From assembly GCA_024236415.1 (NCBI GenBank), contig JACKKN010000007.1, positions 62,001-126,000 of the forward strand: a stretch of 64,000 nucleotides of DNA. Reading direction: 5' to 3'. The position numbers were made by a program, and so were the translations under genes. The number at the start of each line of letters is the position of its first letter. The first letter of the stretch is position 1. Below are positions 8,015 to 17,348 of this stretch, in pieces. This DNA comes from Hyphomicrobiales bacterium (GTDB lineage Bacteria > Pseudomonadota > Alphaproteobacteria > Rhodospirillales > JACKKN01). Below the pieces are notes generated by a model, which worked only from the letters and a program-made list of their open reading frames with translations, searched no databases and had not been told where the DNA came from.

Positions 8015-9327
8015 CCCCTCCGCACAGTCCCCGGCGCGGTCCCCGGCGCGGCCGCGGCCGCGCCACCGCCGGCGTCGCCGCCGAACCTGTCCGCCTGCGC
8101 ATCGAGGCCCTGGGCGCCCAGGGCGACGGCGTCGCCCGCCGGGACGGGACGGAATACTACGTCGCCGGCACCCTGCCGGGGGACGAGGTGGTGGCGCTGC
8201 CCACGGCCCGGCGGGGCCAGGGTGTCGCCGCGCGGGTGGTCGAGGCCCTGGGCGGGGCCCAGGACCACCGGCCGCCGGCCTGCGCCCACGTGGGGTCCTG
8301 TGGCGCCTGCCTGGTGCAGCACGCGCCCGACGACCTGTACCTGGCCTGGAAGACCGGGCTGGTGGCCGCCGCCCTGGCCCGCCGCGGGTTCCGCGACCCG
8401 CCCCTGGCGCCCCTGCGGACGGTGCCGCCCGGGTCGCGCCGGCGCGCCGCCCTGCGCGGCATCCGCGTCGGCGGCCGGGTGCGCCTGGGCTTCAACCGGC
8501 GCCACAGCGACCAGGTCGTGCCGATCGATACCTGCCCCCTGCTGACCCCGGCCCTGAACGCCCTGCTGGCCGCCGCCGGCGACCTGCCCGTGGTGCCGCG
8601 CCGCGCCGTGGCCTCGGACGTGGAAGGGGGATTGGACCTGGTCCTGGACCTGGCCGACGCGCCCGACCTGGGCCTGCGGCAGAAGCTGGCGGCGTTCGCC
8701 GGCCGGGCCGGCGTGGCGCGGCTGAGCTGGCGCCAGGGCGGCGAGGCGCCCGAGCTGCTGGCGCAACTGGCCGATCCCGTGGTCCGAATCGCCGGAGTCC
8801 CGGTGGTCCTGCCGCCGGGCGGGTTCCTGCAGCCCAGCGCCGAGGGGGAGGCGCTGCTGACCGCCGCCGTGGCCCGCGGCCTGGGCGCGGCGCGGACCAT
8901 CGCCGACCTGTTCGGCGGCATCGGCACCTTCGGCCTGGCCCTGGCGGACCGGGCCCGGGTCCAGGTCTTCGAGGTGGACGTCGCCGCCGTTGCCGCCCTG
9001 CGCCACGCCGCCGGCCGGGCCGGCCTGGGCGGCCGCGTGGGCGCCGACTGCCGCGACCTGGATCAGCGCCCCCTGACGGCGCGCGAGCTGGAGAAGTTCG
9101 ACGCCGCCGTGTTCGACCCGCCGCGCGCCGGCGCCGCGGCCCAGGCGGCGGAAATGGCGGCGGCCGGGGGGCTGGCGACGGTGGTCGCCGTGTCCTGCAA
9201 CCCGGCCACCTTCGCGCGCGACGCCCGCACCCTGGTGGACGGCGGGTTCCGCCTGCGCCAGGTCACGCCGGTGGACCAGTTTCCCTGGTCGGCGCACCTG
9301 GAAGTGGTGGGGGAGTTCGTGCGGTAG
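8011..9327 (+). CDS. TrmA/RlmD-family RNA (uracil-C5) methyltransferase
   Basis: A roughly 438-residue class I SAM-dependent RNA methyltransferase of the TrmA/RumA group. It has an N-terminal TRAM-like beta domain (about 25-85), a Cys cluster CAHVGSCGACL (about 91-101) typical of the [4Fe-4S] site, the SAM loop DLFGGIGTFGLAL (about 304-316), DPPRAGA (about 369) and the catalytic motif VSCNPATFARD (about 394). It would form 5-methyluridine in rRNA or tRNA; the exact target cannot be read. The TTG at 8011 overlaps the preceding stop, and a later start is possible because the first 25 residues are low-complexity Arg/Gly. Confidence 0.88.
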   Translation: MTPPHSPRRGPRRGRGRATAGVAAEPVRLRIEALGAQGDGVARRDGTEYYVAGTLPGDEVVALPTARRGQGVAARVVEALGGAQDHRPPACAHVGSCGACLVQHAPDDLYLAWKTGLVAAALARRGFRDPPLAPLRTVPPGSRRRAALRGIRVGGRVRLGFNRRHSDQVVPIDTCPLLTPALNALLAAAGDLPVVPRRAVASDVEGGLDLVLDLADAPDLGLRQKLAAFAGRAGVARLSWRQGGEAPELLAQLADPVVRIAGVPVVLPPGGFLQPSAEGEALLTAAVARGLGAARTIADLFGGIGTFGLALADRARVQVFEVDVAAVAALRHAAGRAGLGGRVGADCRDLDQRPLTARELEKFDAAVFDPPRAGAAAQAAEMAAAGGLATVVAVSCNPATFARDARTLVDGGFRLRQVTPVDQFPWSAHLEVVGEFVR

Positions 9328-9340
9328 GCGGGATCGGGCC

Positions 9341-9583
9341 CTACATGTCCAGGGCGCGCATGTACAGGTCCAGCAGCTGCTCCTGCTCCTGCCGGTCGGA
9401 CTTGTCCATCTTGCGCAGGCGCACGATCTGGCGCAGCACCTTGACGTCGAACCCGGTGCCCTTGGCCTCGGAATAGATTTCGCGGATGTCCGCCGCCAGG
9501 GCGGCCTTCTCCTCCTCCAGCCGCTCGATGCGTTCCACGAACGATCGCAGCCGATCTCCGGCGACTCCGCCTGTTTCCGTCAT
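9341..9583 (-). CDS. gapR: GapR-like DUF2312 nucleoid-associated protein
   Basis: An 80-residue, almost wholly helical protein matching DUF2312. Key stretches are RLRSFVERIERLEEEKAALA and GFDVKVLRQIVRLRKMD. GapR of Caulobacter binds overtwisted, AT-rich DNA ahead of moving polymerases and stimulates topoisomerases. The ATG at 9583 is preceded by GGAG on the minus strand. The gene is tail-to-tail with the RNA methyltransferase and 68 bases downstream of the carboxylate-amine ligase gene on the same strand. Confidence 0.9.
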   Translation of the reverse strand: MTETGGVAGDRLRSFVERIERLEEEKAALAADIREIYSEAKGTGFDVKVLRQIVRLRKMDKSDRQEQEQLLDLYMRALDM

Positions 9584-9651
9584 CTCCACTCCTCGATCCG
9601 GGGTTTGTTGCCGCCTGCCGGCGGGGCCGCACCATAGCCGCGGCCCGGTCG

Positions 9652-10791
9652 CTAGGCAAGGTCGAGCGCGGTCTCCTCCATCAGGTTGTCGACCACCGCG
9701 ACCAGGGCCCGTTCCGGGGTCTCGCCGGCGTCCATGTGCTGCTTGTAGACCTCCAGCTGGCGGTGGGCGCTGGTCCCGCGCGACAGGATGGTGCGGCAGT
9801 GCTCGACCTCGCGCAGGCAGCCCAGGGCCTGGGCGTCCTCGCGGACCAGGGCGATCAGCTCCTCCATCAGTTCGGACACCGGCACCACCTCGCCGCGGCC
9901 GAAGTCGACCAGGCCGCCCTCGATGCCGTACCGCTGGGCCCGCCACCGGTTCTCGTTGATCAGCATGGTGGCGTACTTGCGCCAACGCTGATTGTTGCGG
10001 CGCAGGCGGTACAGCATGCGCAGGATGCTGACGTACAGGGCGGCGATGGACAGGGTGTCGTTCAGGCGCGTGCAGACGTCCGTGATGCGCATCTCCAGGG
10101 TCGGGAACTTGCAGCTCGGCCGCACGTCCCACCACAGCATGGAGGCGTCCTTCAGCAGGCCGGCGTTGACCATGACCCCCACGTGGCGGGCGTACTCGGA
10201 GTAGGAATCGAAGGCCTCGGGCACGCCGGTGCGCGGCAGCTCGTCGAACACGCTCAGGCGGTACGACTGCAGCCCGGTGGGCGTGCCGCGCCAGAACGGC
10301 GACGAGGTGGACAGCGCCAGCAGGTGGGGCAGAAAATAGGTGACCTGGTTCATGAGGTCGATGCGCAGCTCGTCGTCCTCGATGCCCACGTGCACGTGCA
10401 TGCCGCAGATCAGCAGCCGCCGCGCCACCGCCTGCATGTCCTCGGCCAGGATGTGGTAGCGCTCCTTGTCGGTGTGCTTCTGGCGCTGCCATTCCGAGAA
10501 CGGATGGGTCGAGGCCGCGATCAGGCCCAGGTCGTACTTGCGGGCCACGTCGATCACCGTCTGGCGCAGCTCGCGCAGGTCGGCGCGGGCCGCCTCGATG
10601 TCGGCGCAGACGCCGGTGCCGACCTCGATCTGGGACTTCAGGAATTCGGGCCGGACCCGGTCCTTGATGCGGCGTTCGCAGTCGCTCATGATCTCCGCCG
10701 GCGGGTCCTCGGCCAGGTCACGGCTGATGGGATCGATCAGGAGGTATTCCTCCTCGATGCCGATGGTGAAAGCCGGCATTGTGTACGTCAT
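9652..10791 (-). CDS. YbdK-type carboxylate-amine ligase
   Basis: A 379-residue ATP-grasp-like enzyme of the GCS2 family. It opens with FTIGIEEEYLLID, the family hallmark, and contains CGMHVHVGIED and the conserved region PTLEMRITDVC. E. coli YbdK has weak glutamate-cysteine ligase activity, and the natural substrates of most relatives are unknown. Members are often paired with N-formylglutamate amidohydrolase-like genes, as here: one lies 53 bases upstream on the same strand. An alternative start at Met5 (MPAF) is possible. Family is certain; substrate is not. Confidence 0.9.
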   Translation of the reverse strand: MTYTMPAFTIGIEEEYLLIDPISRDLAEDPPAEIMSDCERRIKDRVRPEFLKSQIEVGTGVCADIEAARADLRELRQTVIDVARKYDLGLIAASTHPFSEWQRQKHTDKERYHILAEDMQAVARRLLICGMHVHVGIEDDELRIDLMNQVTYFLPHLLALSTSSPFWRGTPTGLQSYRLSVFDELPRTGVPEAFDSYSEYARHVGVMVNAGLLKDASMLWWDVRPSCKFPTLEMRITDVCTRLNDTLSIAALYVSILRMLYRLRRNNQRWRKYATMLINENRWRAQRYGIEGGLVDFGRGEVVPVSELMEELIALVREDAQALGCLREVEHCRTILSRGTSAHRQLEVYKQHMDAGETPERALVAVVDNLMEETALDLA

Positions 10792-10844
10792 GGGCAGCCC
10801 CCCGGTTCGCTATCGCGTTCGCCGCGGTTTCTTGGTCTTGTCGC

Positions 10845-11651
10845 TCAGAAGTACTGTACCTTGTGCAGGTTCTCCCTGGCCATGATTTCCCGCAGGGCGT
10901 CGGACAGCATGTCGGCCCAGTGCGCGGCCTCGTCGGTGGTCTCCAGGTGGTCCTGGCGGATCTCCACGGCGCAGTTGGCCAGCCCGGCGGCGCCGGCGTG
11001 CAGGTCGATGGAATAGGCCAGCTCGCGGCCCGAATAGGGCTCGTTGTCGCCCACGAAAAGGGGCCTGCCGTCCTTCTCGCCCGTTTCCCGCAGCTTGCGG
11101 ATCAGGGGCACCGGCAGGCGCAGGTCCCGGTTCCACAGTACCCCGATGTCCCATTTGCGGTCCTCGCCGTTGAACGAGGGGGTGAAGCTGTGCACCGAGA
11201 ACAGGGCTGGCGGCGGCCCGCTGCGCCACATCTGGGCGAGCTGGTTGGTCACCGCGTTGTGGTAGGGGGCGTGGAAGGTCTCGGCGCGGGCGGTCTTGTC
11301 CTCCTCGGTCAGGTCCAGGTTGCCGGGGATGACGATGCCGTCGCTGATCTCGGGGATGGACTGCGGGTGCCCCGGGGCGCGGTTCAGGTCGATCAACAGC
11401 CGCGAATACCCGGCCATCACCGCCGGCGCGTCCAGCAGGTCGGCCATCATGCGGGTCACGTGGGCGGCGCCGATGTCCCAGGCCACGTGCAGGTCGTACA
11501 CGTGGGGTTCCAGGCCCAACTGGTTCAGGCAGGCGGGCACGGCCCGGCTGGCGTGGTCGCAGATCAGCAGCAGCGGCGTGGCGCCGTCGGCGTTGTGGAT
11601 CTCAAAGACTGGCGGGTCGTCGGGTCCCAGCAGCCCGTACTCGGTGGTCAT
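10845..11651 (-). CDS. N-formylglutamate amidohydrolase-like protein
   Basis: A 268-residue enzyme of the N-formylglutamate amidohydrolase family, a metal-dependent relative of the aspartoacylase/carboxypeptidase fold. Visible motifs are LLICDHASRAVP, YSRLLIDLNRAPG, FSVHSFTPSF and the C-terminal NCAVEIRQD. It is not beside histidine-degradation genes, so a HutG role is unlikely; it pairs with the carboxylate-amine ligase. It differs clearly from the second family member at 39435-40298, so the two are not a recent duplication. Confidence 0.87.
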   Translation of the reverse strand: MTTEYGLLGPDDPPVFEIHNADGATPLLLICDHASRAVPACLNQLGLEPHVYDLHVAWDIGAAHVTRMMADLLDAPAVMAGYSRLLIDLNRAPGHPQSIPEISDGIVIPGNLDLTEEDKTARAETFHAPYHNAVTNQLAQMWRSGPPPALFSVHSFTPSFNGEDRKWDIGVLWNRDLRLPVPLIRKLRETGEKDGRPLFVGDNEPYSGRELAYSIDLHAGAAGLANCAVEIRQDHLETTDEAAHWADMLSDALREIMARENLHKVQYF

Positions 11652-11741
11652 CGGCGGTTGGAATCTTCACGCAAGGGGAAGGACGCCAATATACCCCGTT
11701 TCGCCGGGCTTTCCAGCGCCGTTTGACGGCGCCGGGCCGAT

Positions 11742-12203
11742 TCAGTTCAGGTCGGAAATGCGCGTGCGCAGGAACGACGTGTCGGGCCACAGGGGGGCCT
11801 GCAGGGGGCCATGGCGGGGCGCCTGGGCGACCTGGAACGCGGCCGGGCGGGCCGGCTGCCGGGGGCCGCTGGCGGGCGCCACGGCCAGGTCGTCGCCGGC
11901 GGCCATGCCGGCCACGGCGGTGCCCCGGGTGCGGCCGTCGTCGGGGTCGACGCAGATGTGCTCGCCGCGGAACAGGTGGCCGAACGAGCATTCCTTGTCC
12001 GTGGCCTTGGACAGCAGGTGCTCGGAGATGCTCTTGCCGGTGACCATGTAGCTCAGGTTGTCGATGGTCAGGGTCGCCAGGGCCAGGGGCGGCGGCGCGC
12101 AGGCGGCGGTGCCCAGCAGGGCGGCGGCCAGGGTGGCGGCAAGGGCGGCGGCGGCGATGCCGTGGCGGCGGCGGTGGGGGGCGGTCTTCGGGGTCTGTTC
12201 CAT
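11742..12203 (-). CDS. Small predicted lipoprotein of unknown function
   Basis: A 153-residue protein from the ATG at 12203; an upstream start at 12254 gives a poor signal peptide. The N-terminus is basic (HRRRHG) followed by an Ala-rich hydrophobic stretch ending in LLGTAACAPP, a possible lipobox with an atypical Thr before Ala-Ala-Cys. A conserved-looking core follows (TIDNLSYMVTGKSISEHLLS, then CSFGHLFRGEHICVDPDD with two Cys), then a Pro/Ala-rich tail. It is probably periplasmic or membrane-anchored. Its start sits next to the AT-rich segment and a small inverted repeat (CCAAT-N5-ATTGG, 12211-12225). Function unknown. Confidence 0.65.
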   Translation of the reverse strand: MEQTPKTAPHRRRHGIAAAALAATLAAALLGTAACAPPPLALATLTIDNLSYMVTGKSISEHLLSKATDKECSFGHLFRGEHICVDPDDGRTRGTAVAGMAAGDDLAVAPASGPRQPARPAAFQVAQAPRHGPLQAPLWPDTSFLRTRISDLN

Positions 12204-12270
12204 GGCGGTTCCAATCGAAAATTGGTCGGCCTTTTGACGCCCGAATATTGTCAAGTATTATTGGAATGAA

Positions 12271-12289
12271 TCCAAATCTTTTATTTGGA
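12271..12289. other. Perfect AT-rich hairpin, 7-base stem
   Basis: TCCAAAT and ATTTGGA flank a five-base loop CTTTT, forming a perfect hairpin. It lies within an unusually AT-rich stretch (about 12235-12345) between tRNA-Thr and the lipoprotein gene, both on the minus strand. It could contribute to ending tRNA-Thr transcription or to regulation of the lipoprotein. Confidence 0.5.
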
Positions 12290-12292
12290 TCT

Positions 12293-12319
12293 ATTTTGTA
12301 CTGATATTTCAGTAAAATT
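12293..12319. other. AT-rich hairpin, 11 pairs with one bulge
   Basis: ATTTT, a bulged G, then TACTGA pair with TCAGTAAAAT around the loop TATT. Read from the minus strand this is the first structure met after tRNA-Thr (its 3' end is at 12395). Together with the neighbouring 7-base hairpin it is a candidate transcription-end region for the tRNA, although the GC content is too low for a textbook terminator. Confidence 0.5.
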
Positions 12320-12394
12320 TGATGTTTATTTCGCGCCGTCAACCGGGACCGCGACGGAAACCGTCGGCCCGGAAAAGATGCGTGGATGGGGGGA

Positions 12395-12469
12395 TGGTGC
12401 CGCCGGGAAGAATTGAACTTCCGACCCCTCCCTTACCAAGGGAGTGCTCTACCCCTGAGCTACGGCGGC
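12395..12469 (-). tRNA. tRNA-Thr(GGT)
   Basis: A 75-base cloverleaf read on the minus strand with encoded CCA (12395-12397). The acceptor stem GCCGCCG/CGGCGGC pairs perfectly, the D arm contains AGCTCAGGGGTAGAGC, the anticodon stem-loop is CTCCC-TTGGTAA-GGGAG, and the T arm contains GTTCAATTC. The loop gives anticodon GGT, which reads ACC/ACU (Thr). Confidence 0.96.
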
Positions 12470-12595
12470 GGGGATGCCGGATGGCCGGCGGCGCGCAACA
12501 TGCCACAGGCAGGTGCGGGACGCAAGCATCCCTTGACCGCCCCCGCGGCCCTGGGCACCATGCCCGGACCCACCCCCGGGGAGACGCCAGCAACC

Positions 12596-12760
12596 ATGGC
12601 CGACCGCGACAAGGAGAAGCCGACGTCCGCGCCGCCGCCCCGGCGCGACGACCGCGCCGCGCGCCAGCAGCGCCTGTCCGAGGCCCTGCGCGAGAACCTG
12701 CGCAAGCGCAAGCAGCAGGCACGCGCGCGCGACGGCGAGGCGCCTGCGCGCGGGGACTGA
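12596..12760 (+). CDS. Small basic conserved protein upstream of murA
   Basis: A 54-residue highly charged protein: an acidic/basic N-terminus (MADRDKEKPT) followed by a predicted helix (RQQRLSEALRENLRKRKQQA). The longer frame to the left runs through the tRNA-Thr gene and is rejected, so the ATG at 12596 is chosen. Small Arg/Lys-rich helical proteins of this kind are commonly found before murA in related alphaproteobacteria. The role is unknown; RNA or ribosome association is conceivable but unsupported. Confidence 0.6.
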   Translation: MADRDKEKPTSAPPPRRDDRAARQQRLSEALRENLRKRKQQARARDGEAPARGD

Positions 12761-12867
12761 GCCGCGCCCGTTTCCTGCCTTGAGATCGCCACGGCCTTGG
12801 GCTACAACCCGGCGGTCCATGTGACGGTTGCGTGGACCTCCAGGGACGGACTGCGGGAAGGGCGGGC

Positions 12868-14154
<1,287 letters not shown>

Positions 14155-14160
14155 GAAGCC

Positions 14161-14262
14161 CTAGGCGACCGCGCCGGCCAGGGTCAGCACCAGGCCCAGG
14201 GCGATGCCCAGGGCCATGCCGACGGAAACACGGATCACGGCGTTCAGGTTTTCGTGGTTCAT
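14161..14262 (-). CDS. 33-residue single-span membrane microprotein
   Basis: The frame encodes MNHENLNAVIRVSVGMALG followed by a hydrophobic run to the C-terminus (about residues 14-33), one membrane helix with a short polar N-terminus. It has a good ribosome site (GAGGGAG, about 7 bases before ATG on the minus strand), which argues that it is translated. It ends 6 bases from murA's stop and faces away from hisG. No family is recognised. The alternative longer frame to 14352 lacks a convincing start. Confidence 0.55.
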   Translation of the reverse strand: MNHENLNAVIRVSVGMALGIALGLVLTLAGAVA

Positions 14263-14368
14263 GATGGTCTCCCTCGCGCTGTTTTCAGCATTCGTTAACC
14301 ATACGCCCCGATCGTAGGGCCGCCGCCGCCCCGGCGCAGTGACGGGCGTCACAGGGGGCGGTCGGTGC

Positions 14369-14397
14369 TGGAAAGCCGGCCGAAAACCCTCTATTAA
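14369..14397 (+). promoter_or_regulatory. Candidate sigma-70 promoter for hisG
   Basis: TGGAAA (14369-14374), 17 bases, then TATTAA (14392-14397) resemble -35 and -10 elements. The inferred transcript start near 14404 leaves a leader of about 29 bases before the hisG ATG. No attenuator or His-rich leader peptide is visible. Confidence 0.4.
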
Positions 14398-14432
14398 TGC
14401 GCCCTCCCGACGACTGAAGACATGGACCGACC

Positions 14433-15101
14433 ATGGCCGACACGGACACCTTCGTTCTGGCCCTGCCCAAGGGGCGCATCCTGCGCGAAGTCATGCCTCT
14501 GCTGCGCCGCGCCGGCATCGAGCCCGAGCCCGCGTTCCACGACGATTCGGCGCGCCAGTTGCGATTCCGCACCAACCACGCGGACCTGGACATCATCCGC
14601 GTGCGCAGCTTCGACGTGGCCACCTTCGTCGCCTTCGGCGCCGCGCACCTGGGGGTGGCCGGCAACGACGTGCTGATGGAGTTCGACTATCCCGAGATCT
14701 ACACGCCCCTGGACCTGGACATCGGCCACTGCCGCCTGTCCGTGGCCGAGCCCAGGGAGCTGGTGGAAACCGACGACCCGGCCACCTGGAGCCACGTGCG
14801 GGTGGCCACCAAGTACCCGTCCCTGACCCGCCGCCACTTCGCCCGCCGCGGCGTCCAGGCCGAGTGCATCAAGCTGAACGGGGCCATGGAGCTGGCGCCC
14901 AAGATGGGCCTGTGCCGGCGCATCGTCGACCTGGTGTCCAGCGGCGAGACCCTGCGCGCCAACGGCCTGGTGGAGATCGAGCCGATCGCCGACATCACCT
15001 CGCGGCTGGCCGTCAACCGCACCGCCTGGAAGACCCGGGCGCGGGAGATGGCGGGCTGGATCGAACGGTTCCGGGAGGTGGTCCATGCCCAGGCGGCTTG
15101 A
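14433..15101 (+). CDS. hisG: ATP phosphoribosyltransferase, short form
   Basis: A 222-residue catalytic subunit for the first step of histidine synthesis (ATP + PRPP). It starts MADTDTFVLALPKGRILRE and has the PRPP loop region around residues 155-175 (LCRRIVDLVSSGETLRANGL). It lacks the C-terminal ACT-like regulatory domain of the roughly 300-residue long form. Short HisG needs the HisRS-like partner HisZ, which is not in this window. Its last 17 bases overlap hisD, showing coupling. Confidence 0.95.
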   Translation: MADTDTFVLALPKGRILREVMPLLRRAGIEPEPAFHDDSARQLRFRTNHADLDIIRVRSFDVATFVAFGAAHLGVAGNDVLMEFDYPEIYTPLDLDIGHCRLSVAEPRELVETDDPATWSHVRVATKYPSLTRRHFARRGVQAECIKLNGAMELAPKMGLCRRIVDLVSSGETLRANGLVEIEPIADITSRLAVNRTAWKTRAREMAGWIERFREVVHAQAA

Positions 15102-16395
15102 TATCGAGGACCGCACCTTCGAGCGCGACTTCCTGGCGGTCCTGAACGCCAAGCGCGAGACCGACGTGGACGTGAACCAGGCGGTGGCCGGGATCATCGC
15201 CGACGTGCGCGCCCGCGGCGACGCCGCCCTGATCGAGTACACGGCCCGGTTCGACCGCCTGGAGTTGACCGCCGAGACCCTGCGCATCGATCCGGCCGAG
15301 ATCGCGTCGGCCCGGTCCCGCTGCGACGCCGACACCCTGGCCGCCCTGGAGACCGCGGCCGGGCGCATCGCCGATTTCCACCGCCGCCAGATGCCCGAGG
15401 GGCTGGACTACGAGGACGGCGCCGGCATCCGCCTGGGCTACCGCTGGACGGCCATGGAGTCGGCGGGGCTGTACGTGCCGGGCGGCACCGCCGCCTATCC
15501 GTCGTCGGTGCTGATGAACGCCCTGCCGGCCCGGGTGGCGGGGGTCGAGCGGCTGGTCGTGGTGGTGCCGACCCCGGACGGCGAGATCAACCCCCTGGTC
15601 CTGGCCGCCGCCGCCGTGGCCGGGGTCGAGGAGGTCTACCGCGTCGGCGGCGCCCAGGCCGTGGCCGCCCTGGCCTTCGGCACCCAGACCATCGATCCGG
15701 TGGTCAAGATCGTCGGACCCGGCAACGCCTATGTGGCGGCGGCCAAGCGCCAGGTGTTCGGCGTCGTCGGCATCGACATGGTGGCCGGCCCGTCCGAGAT
15801 CCTGGTGGTGGCCGACGGCCAGAACGATCCCGACTGGATCGCCGCCGACCTGCTGTCCCAGGCCGAGCACGACACCGCCGCCCAGTCGATCCTGATCACC
15901 GACGACATCGACTTCGCCCAGGCGGTGGAGACGGCCATCGACGGCCAGCTCAAGGCCCTGCCGCGGCGCGACATCGCCGCCGAAAGCTGGAACCGGAACG
16001 GCTGCGTCATCATCGTCGACGACCTGGCCCAGGCGGTGCCGCTGGTGGACCTGATCGCGCCCGAGCACCTGGAGCTGGCCGTAGCCGACCCCGACGCCCT
16101 GGCCGCCAGGGTGCGCAACGCCGGCGCCATCTTCCTGGGCCGCCACACGCCCGAGGCCGTGGGCGACTACGTGGCCGGGCCCAACCACGTCCTGCCCACG
16201 GCGCGCAGCGCCCGGTTCTCGTCGGGCCTGGGGGTGCTGGACTTCCTCAAGCGCACCTCCCTGGTCGGTTGCACCAGCGACGGCCTGGGCGCGGTCGGGC
16301 CGGCGGCCGTCACCCTGGCCCGGGCCGAGGGCCTGGACGCCCACGCCCATTCCGTGGCCGTGCGCCTGAACCTTCCCCGGGACGGCGGGGCCTAG
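15085..16395 (+). CDS. hisD: Histidinol dehydrogenase
   Basis: A 436-residue zinc enzyme making histidine from histidinol by two NAD-dependent oxidations. Conserved parts are VKIVGPGNAYVAAAKRQVFG, AGPSEILVVAD, SQAEHDTAAQSI (zinc-ligand Gln/His) and APEHLELA (general-base Glu-His). Length is typical. The start lies inside the end of hisG, and two bases separate it from the UPF0262 gene, so hisG-hisD-UPF0262-phosphatase is one transcription unit. Confidence 0.97.
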   Translation: MPRRLDIEDRTFERDFLAVLNAKRETDVDVNQAVAGIIADVRARGDAALIEYTARFDRLELTAETLRIDPAEIASARSRCDADTLAALETAAGRIADFHRRQMPEGLDYEDGAGIRLGYRWTAMESAGLYVPGGTAAYPSSVLMNALPARVAGVERLVVVVPTPDGEINPLVLAAAAVAGVEEVYRVGGAQAVAALAFGTQTIDPVVKIVGPGNAYVAAAKRQVFGVVGIDMVAGPSEILVVADGQNDPDWIAADLLSQAEHDTAAQSILITDDIDFAQAVETAIDGQLKALPRRDIAAESWNRNGCVIIVDDLAQAVPLVDLIAPEHLELAVADPDALAARVRNAGAIFLGRHTPEAVGDYVAGPNHVLPTARSARFSSGLGVLDFLKRTSLVGCTSDGLGAVGPAAVTLARAEGLDAHAHSVAVRLNLPRDGGA

Positions 16396-16397
16396 CC

Positions 16398-16880
16398 ATG
16401 GCCGAGCCCCCCGCGACGTCCAACATCGTCGGGGTCTTTCTCGACGAGAAATCGGTCATCCGCCGCAGCCCCCAGGTGGAGCACGAGCGCAAGGTCGCCA
16501 TCTACGACCTGCTGGAAGAGAACGTGTTCGTGCTGCAGGACGGGCCCGAGGGCCCCTACAATCTGCACCTGCGCATCGAGGAAAGCCGCCTGGTGTTCGA
16601 CGTGCGCAACGAGGACGACGGCACGCTGACCGAATTCTCCCTGCCGCTGCGGGTGTTCCGATCCATCGTGCGCGACTACTTCCTGGTCTGCGACACCTAT
16701 TTCAAGGCCATCAAGACCCAGTCGCCGTCCCAAATCGAGGCCATCGACATGGGCCGCCGCGGCCTGCACAACGAGGGCGCCGAACTGCTGGCCGAACGCC
16801 TGGCCGAGAAGGTGACGGTGGACCGTGACACGGCCCGGCGCCTGTTCACCCTGCTCTGCGTATTGCACATCAGGGCCTAG
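16398..16880 (+). CDS. UPF0262 family protein
   Basis: A 160-residue conserved alphaproteobacterial protein of unknown function. Typical features are the N-terminal IVGVFLDEKSVIRRSPQVEH, an acidic central beta-rich part and the motif IDMGRRGLHNEGAELLAERL. The ATG at 16398 is used because it follows hisD immediately and gives the standard family N-terminus. UPF0262 genes are regularly placed between hisD and a low-molecular-weight phosphatase gene, as here. Confidence 0.9.
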   Translation: MAEPPATSNIVGVFLDEKSVIRRSPQVEHERKVAIYDLLEENVFVLQDGPEGPYNLHLRIEESRLVFDVRNEDDGTLTEFSLPLRVFRSIVRDYFLVCDTYFKAIKTQSPSQIEAIDMGRRGLHNEGAELLAERLAEKVTVDRDTARRLFTLLCVLHIRA

Positions 16881-16888
16881 GAGCGGGC

Positions 16889-17332
16889 ATGGGCGACCTA
16901 CCCTCCGCCGTCCTGTTCGCCTGCTCCATGAACGCCATCCGCTCCCCCATGGCCGAGGCCCTGCTCAAGCACCTGCTGGGCCACCGCATCTACGTCGACT
17001 CGGTGGGCGTGCGCGAGGGCGAGATCGACGGCTTCGCCGTGGCCGTCATGGACGAGATCGGCATCGACCTTTCCAAGCACCGCTCCAAGACCTTCGACGA
17101 CCTGGAGGACGCCTTCTTCGACGTGGTCATCTCGCTCTCGCCCGAGGCCCAGCACAAGGCCGTGGAAATGACCCGGGTCATGGCCTGCGACGTGGAGTTC
17201 TGGCACACCTTCGACCCCTCGGTGGTCGAGGGCTCGCGCGAGGATCGGCTGGAGGCCTACCGCAAGGTGCGCGACGACTTGCTGGACAAGATCAAGAAGC
17301 GCTTCCCCGTCACCCGCGCCGCCGACATCTGA
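16889..17332 (+). CDS. Low-molecular-weight protein-tyrosine-phosphatase family protein
   Basis: A 147-residue protein with the P-loop CX5R near the N-terminus (C12 to R18 in FACSMNAIRSPMAE) and the acid-loop motif TFDPSVVEGS (about residues 108-117). Both elements needed for the cysteinyl-phosphate mechanism are present; the family also includes arsenate reductases. In alphaproteobacteria this gene normally precedes infA, but here a divergent desaturase/LytTR pair intervenes. The target of dephosphorylation is unknown. Confidence 0.85.
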   Translation: MGDLPSAVLFACSMNAIRSPMAEALLKHLLGHRIYVDSVGVREGEIDGFAVAVMDEIGIDLSKHRSKTFDDLEDAFFDVVISLSPEAQHKAVEMTRVMACDVEFWHTFDPSVVEGSREDRLEAYRKVRDDLLDKIKKRFPVTRAADI

Positions 17333-17348
17333 TCCCGCGTCCCTGCGG

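Noticed and set aside
12386..12595. Extension of the small gene before murA to an upstream start
   Set aside because: The extended frame would run through the tRNA-Thr gene; the ATG at 12596 gives a sensible small protein.
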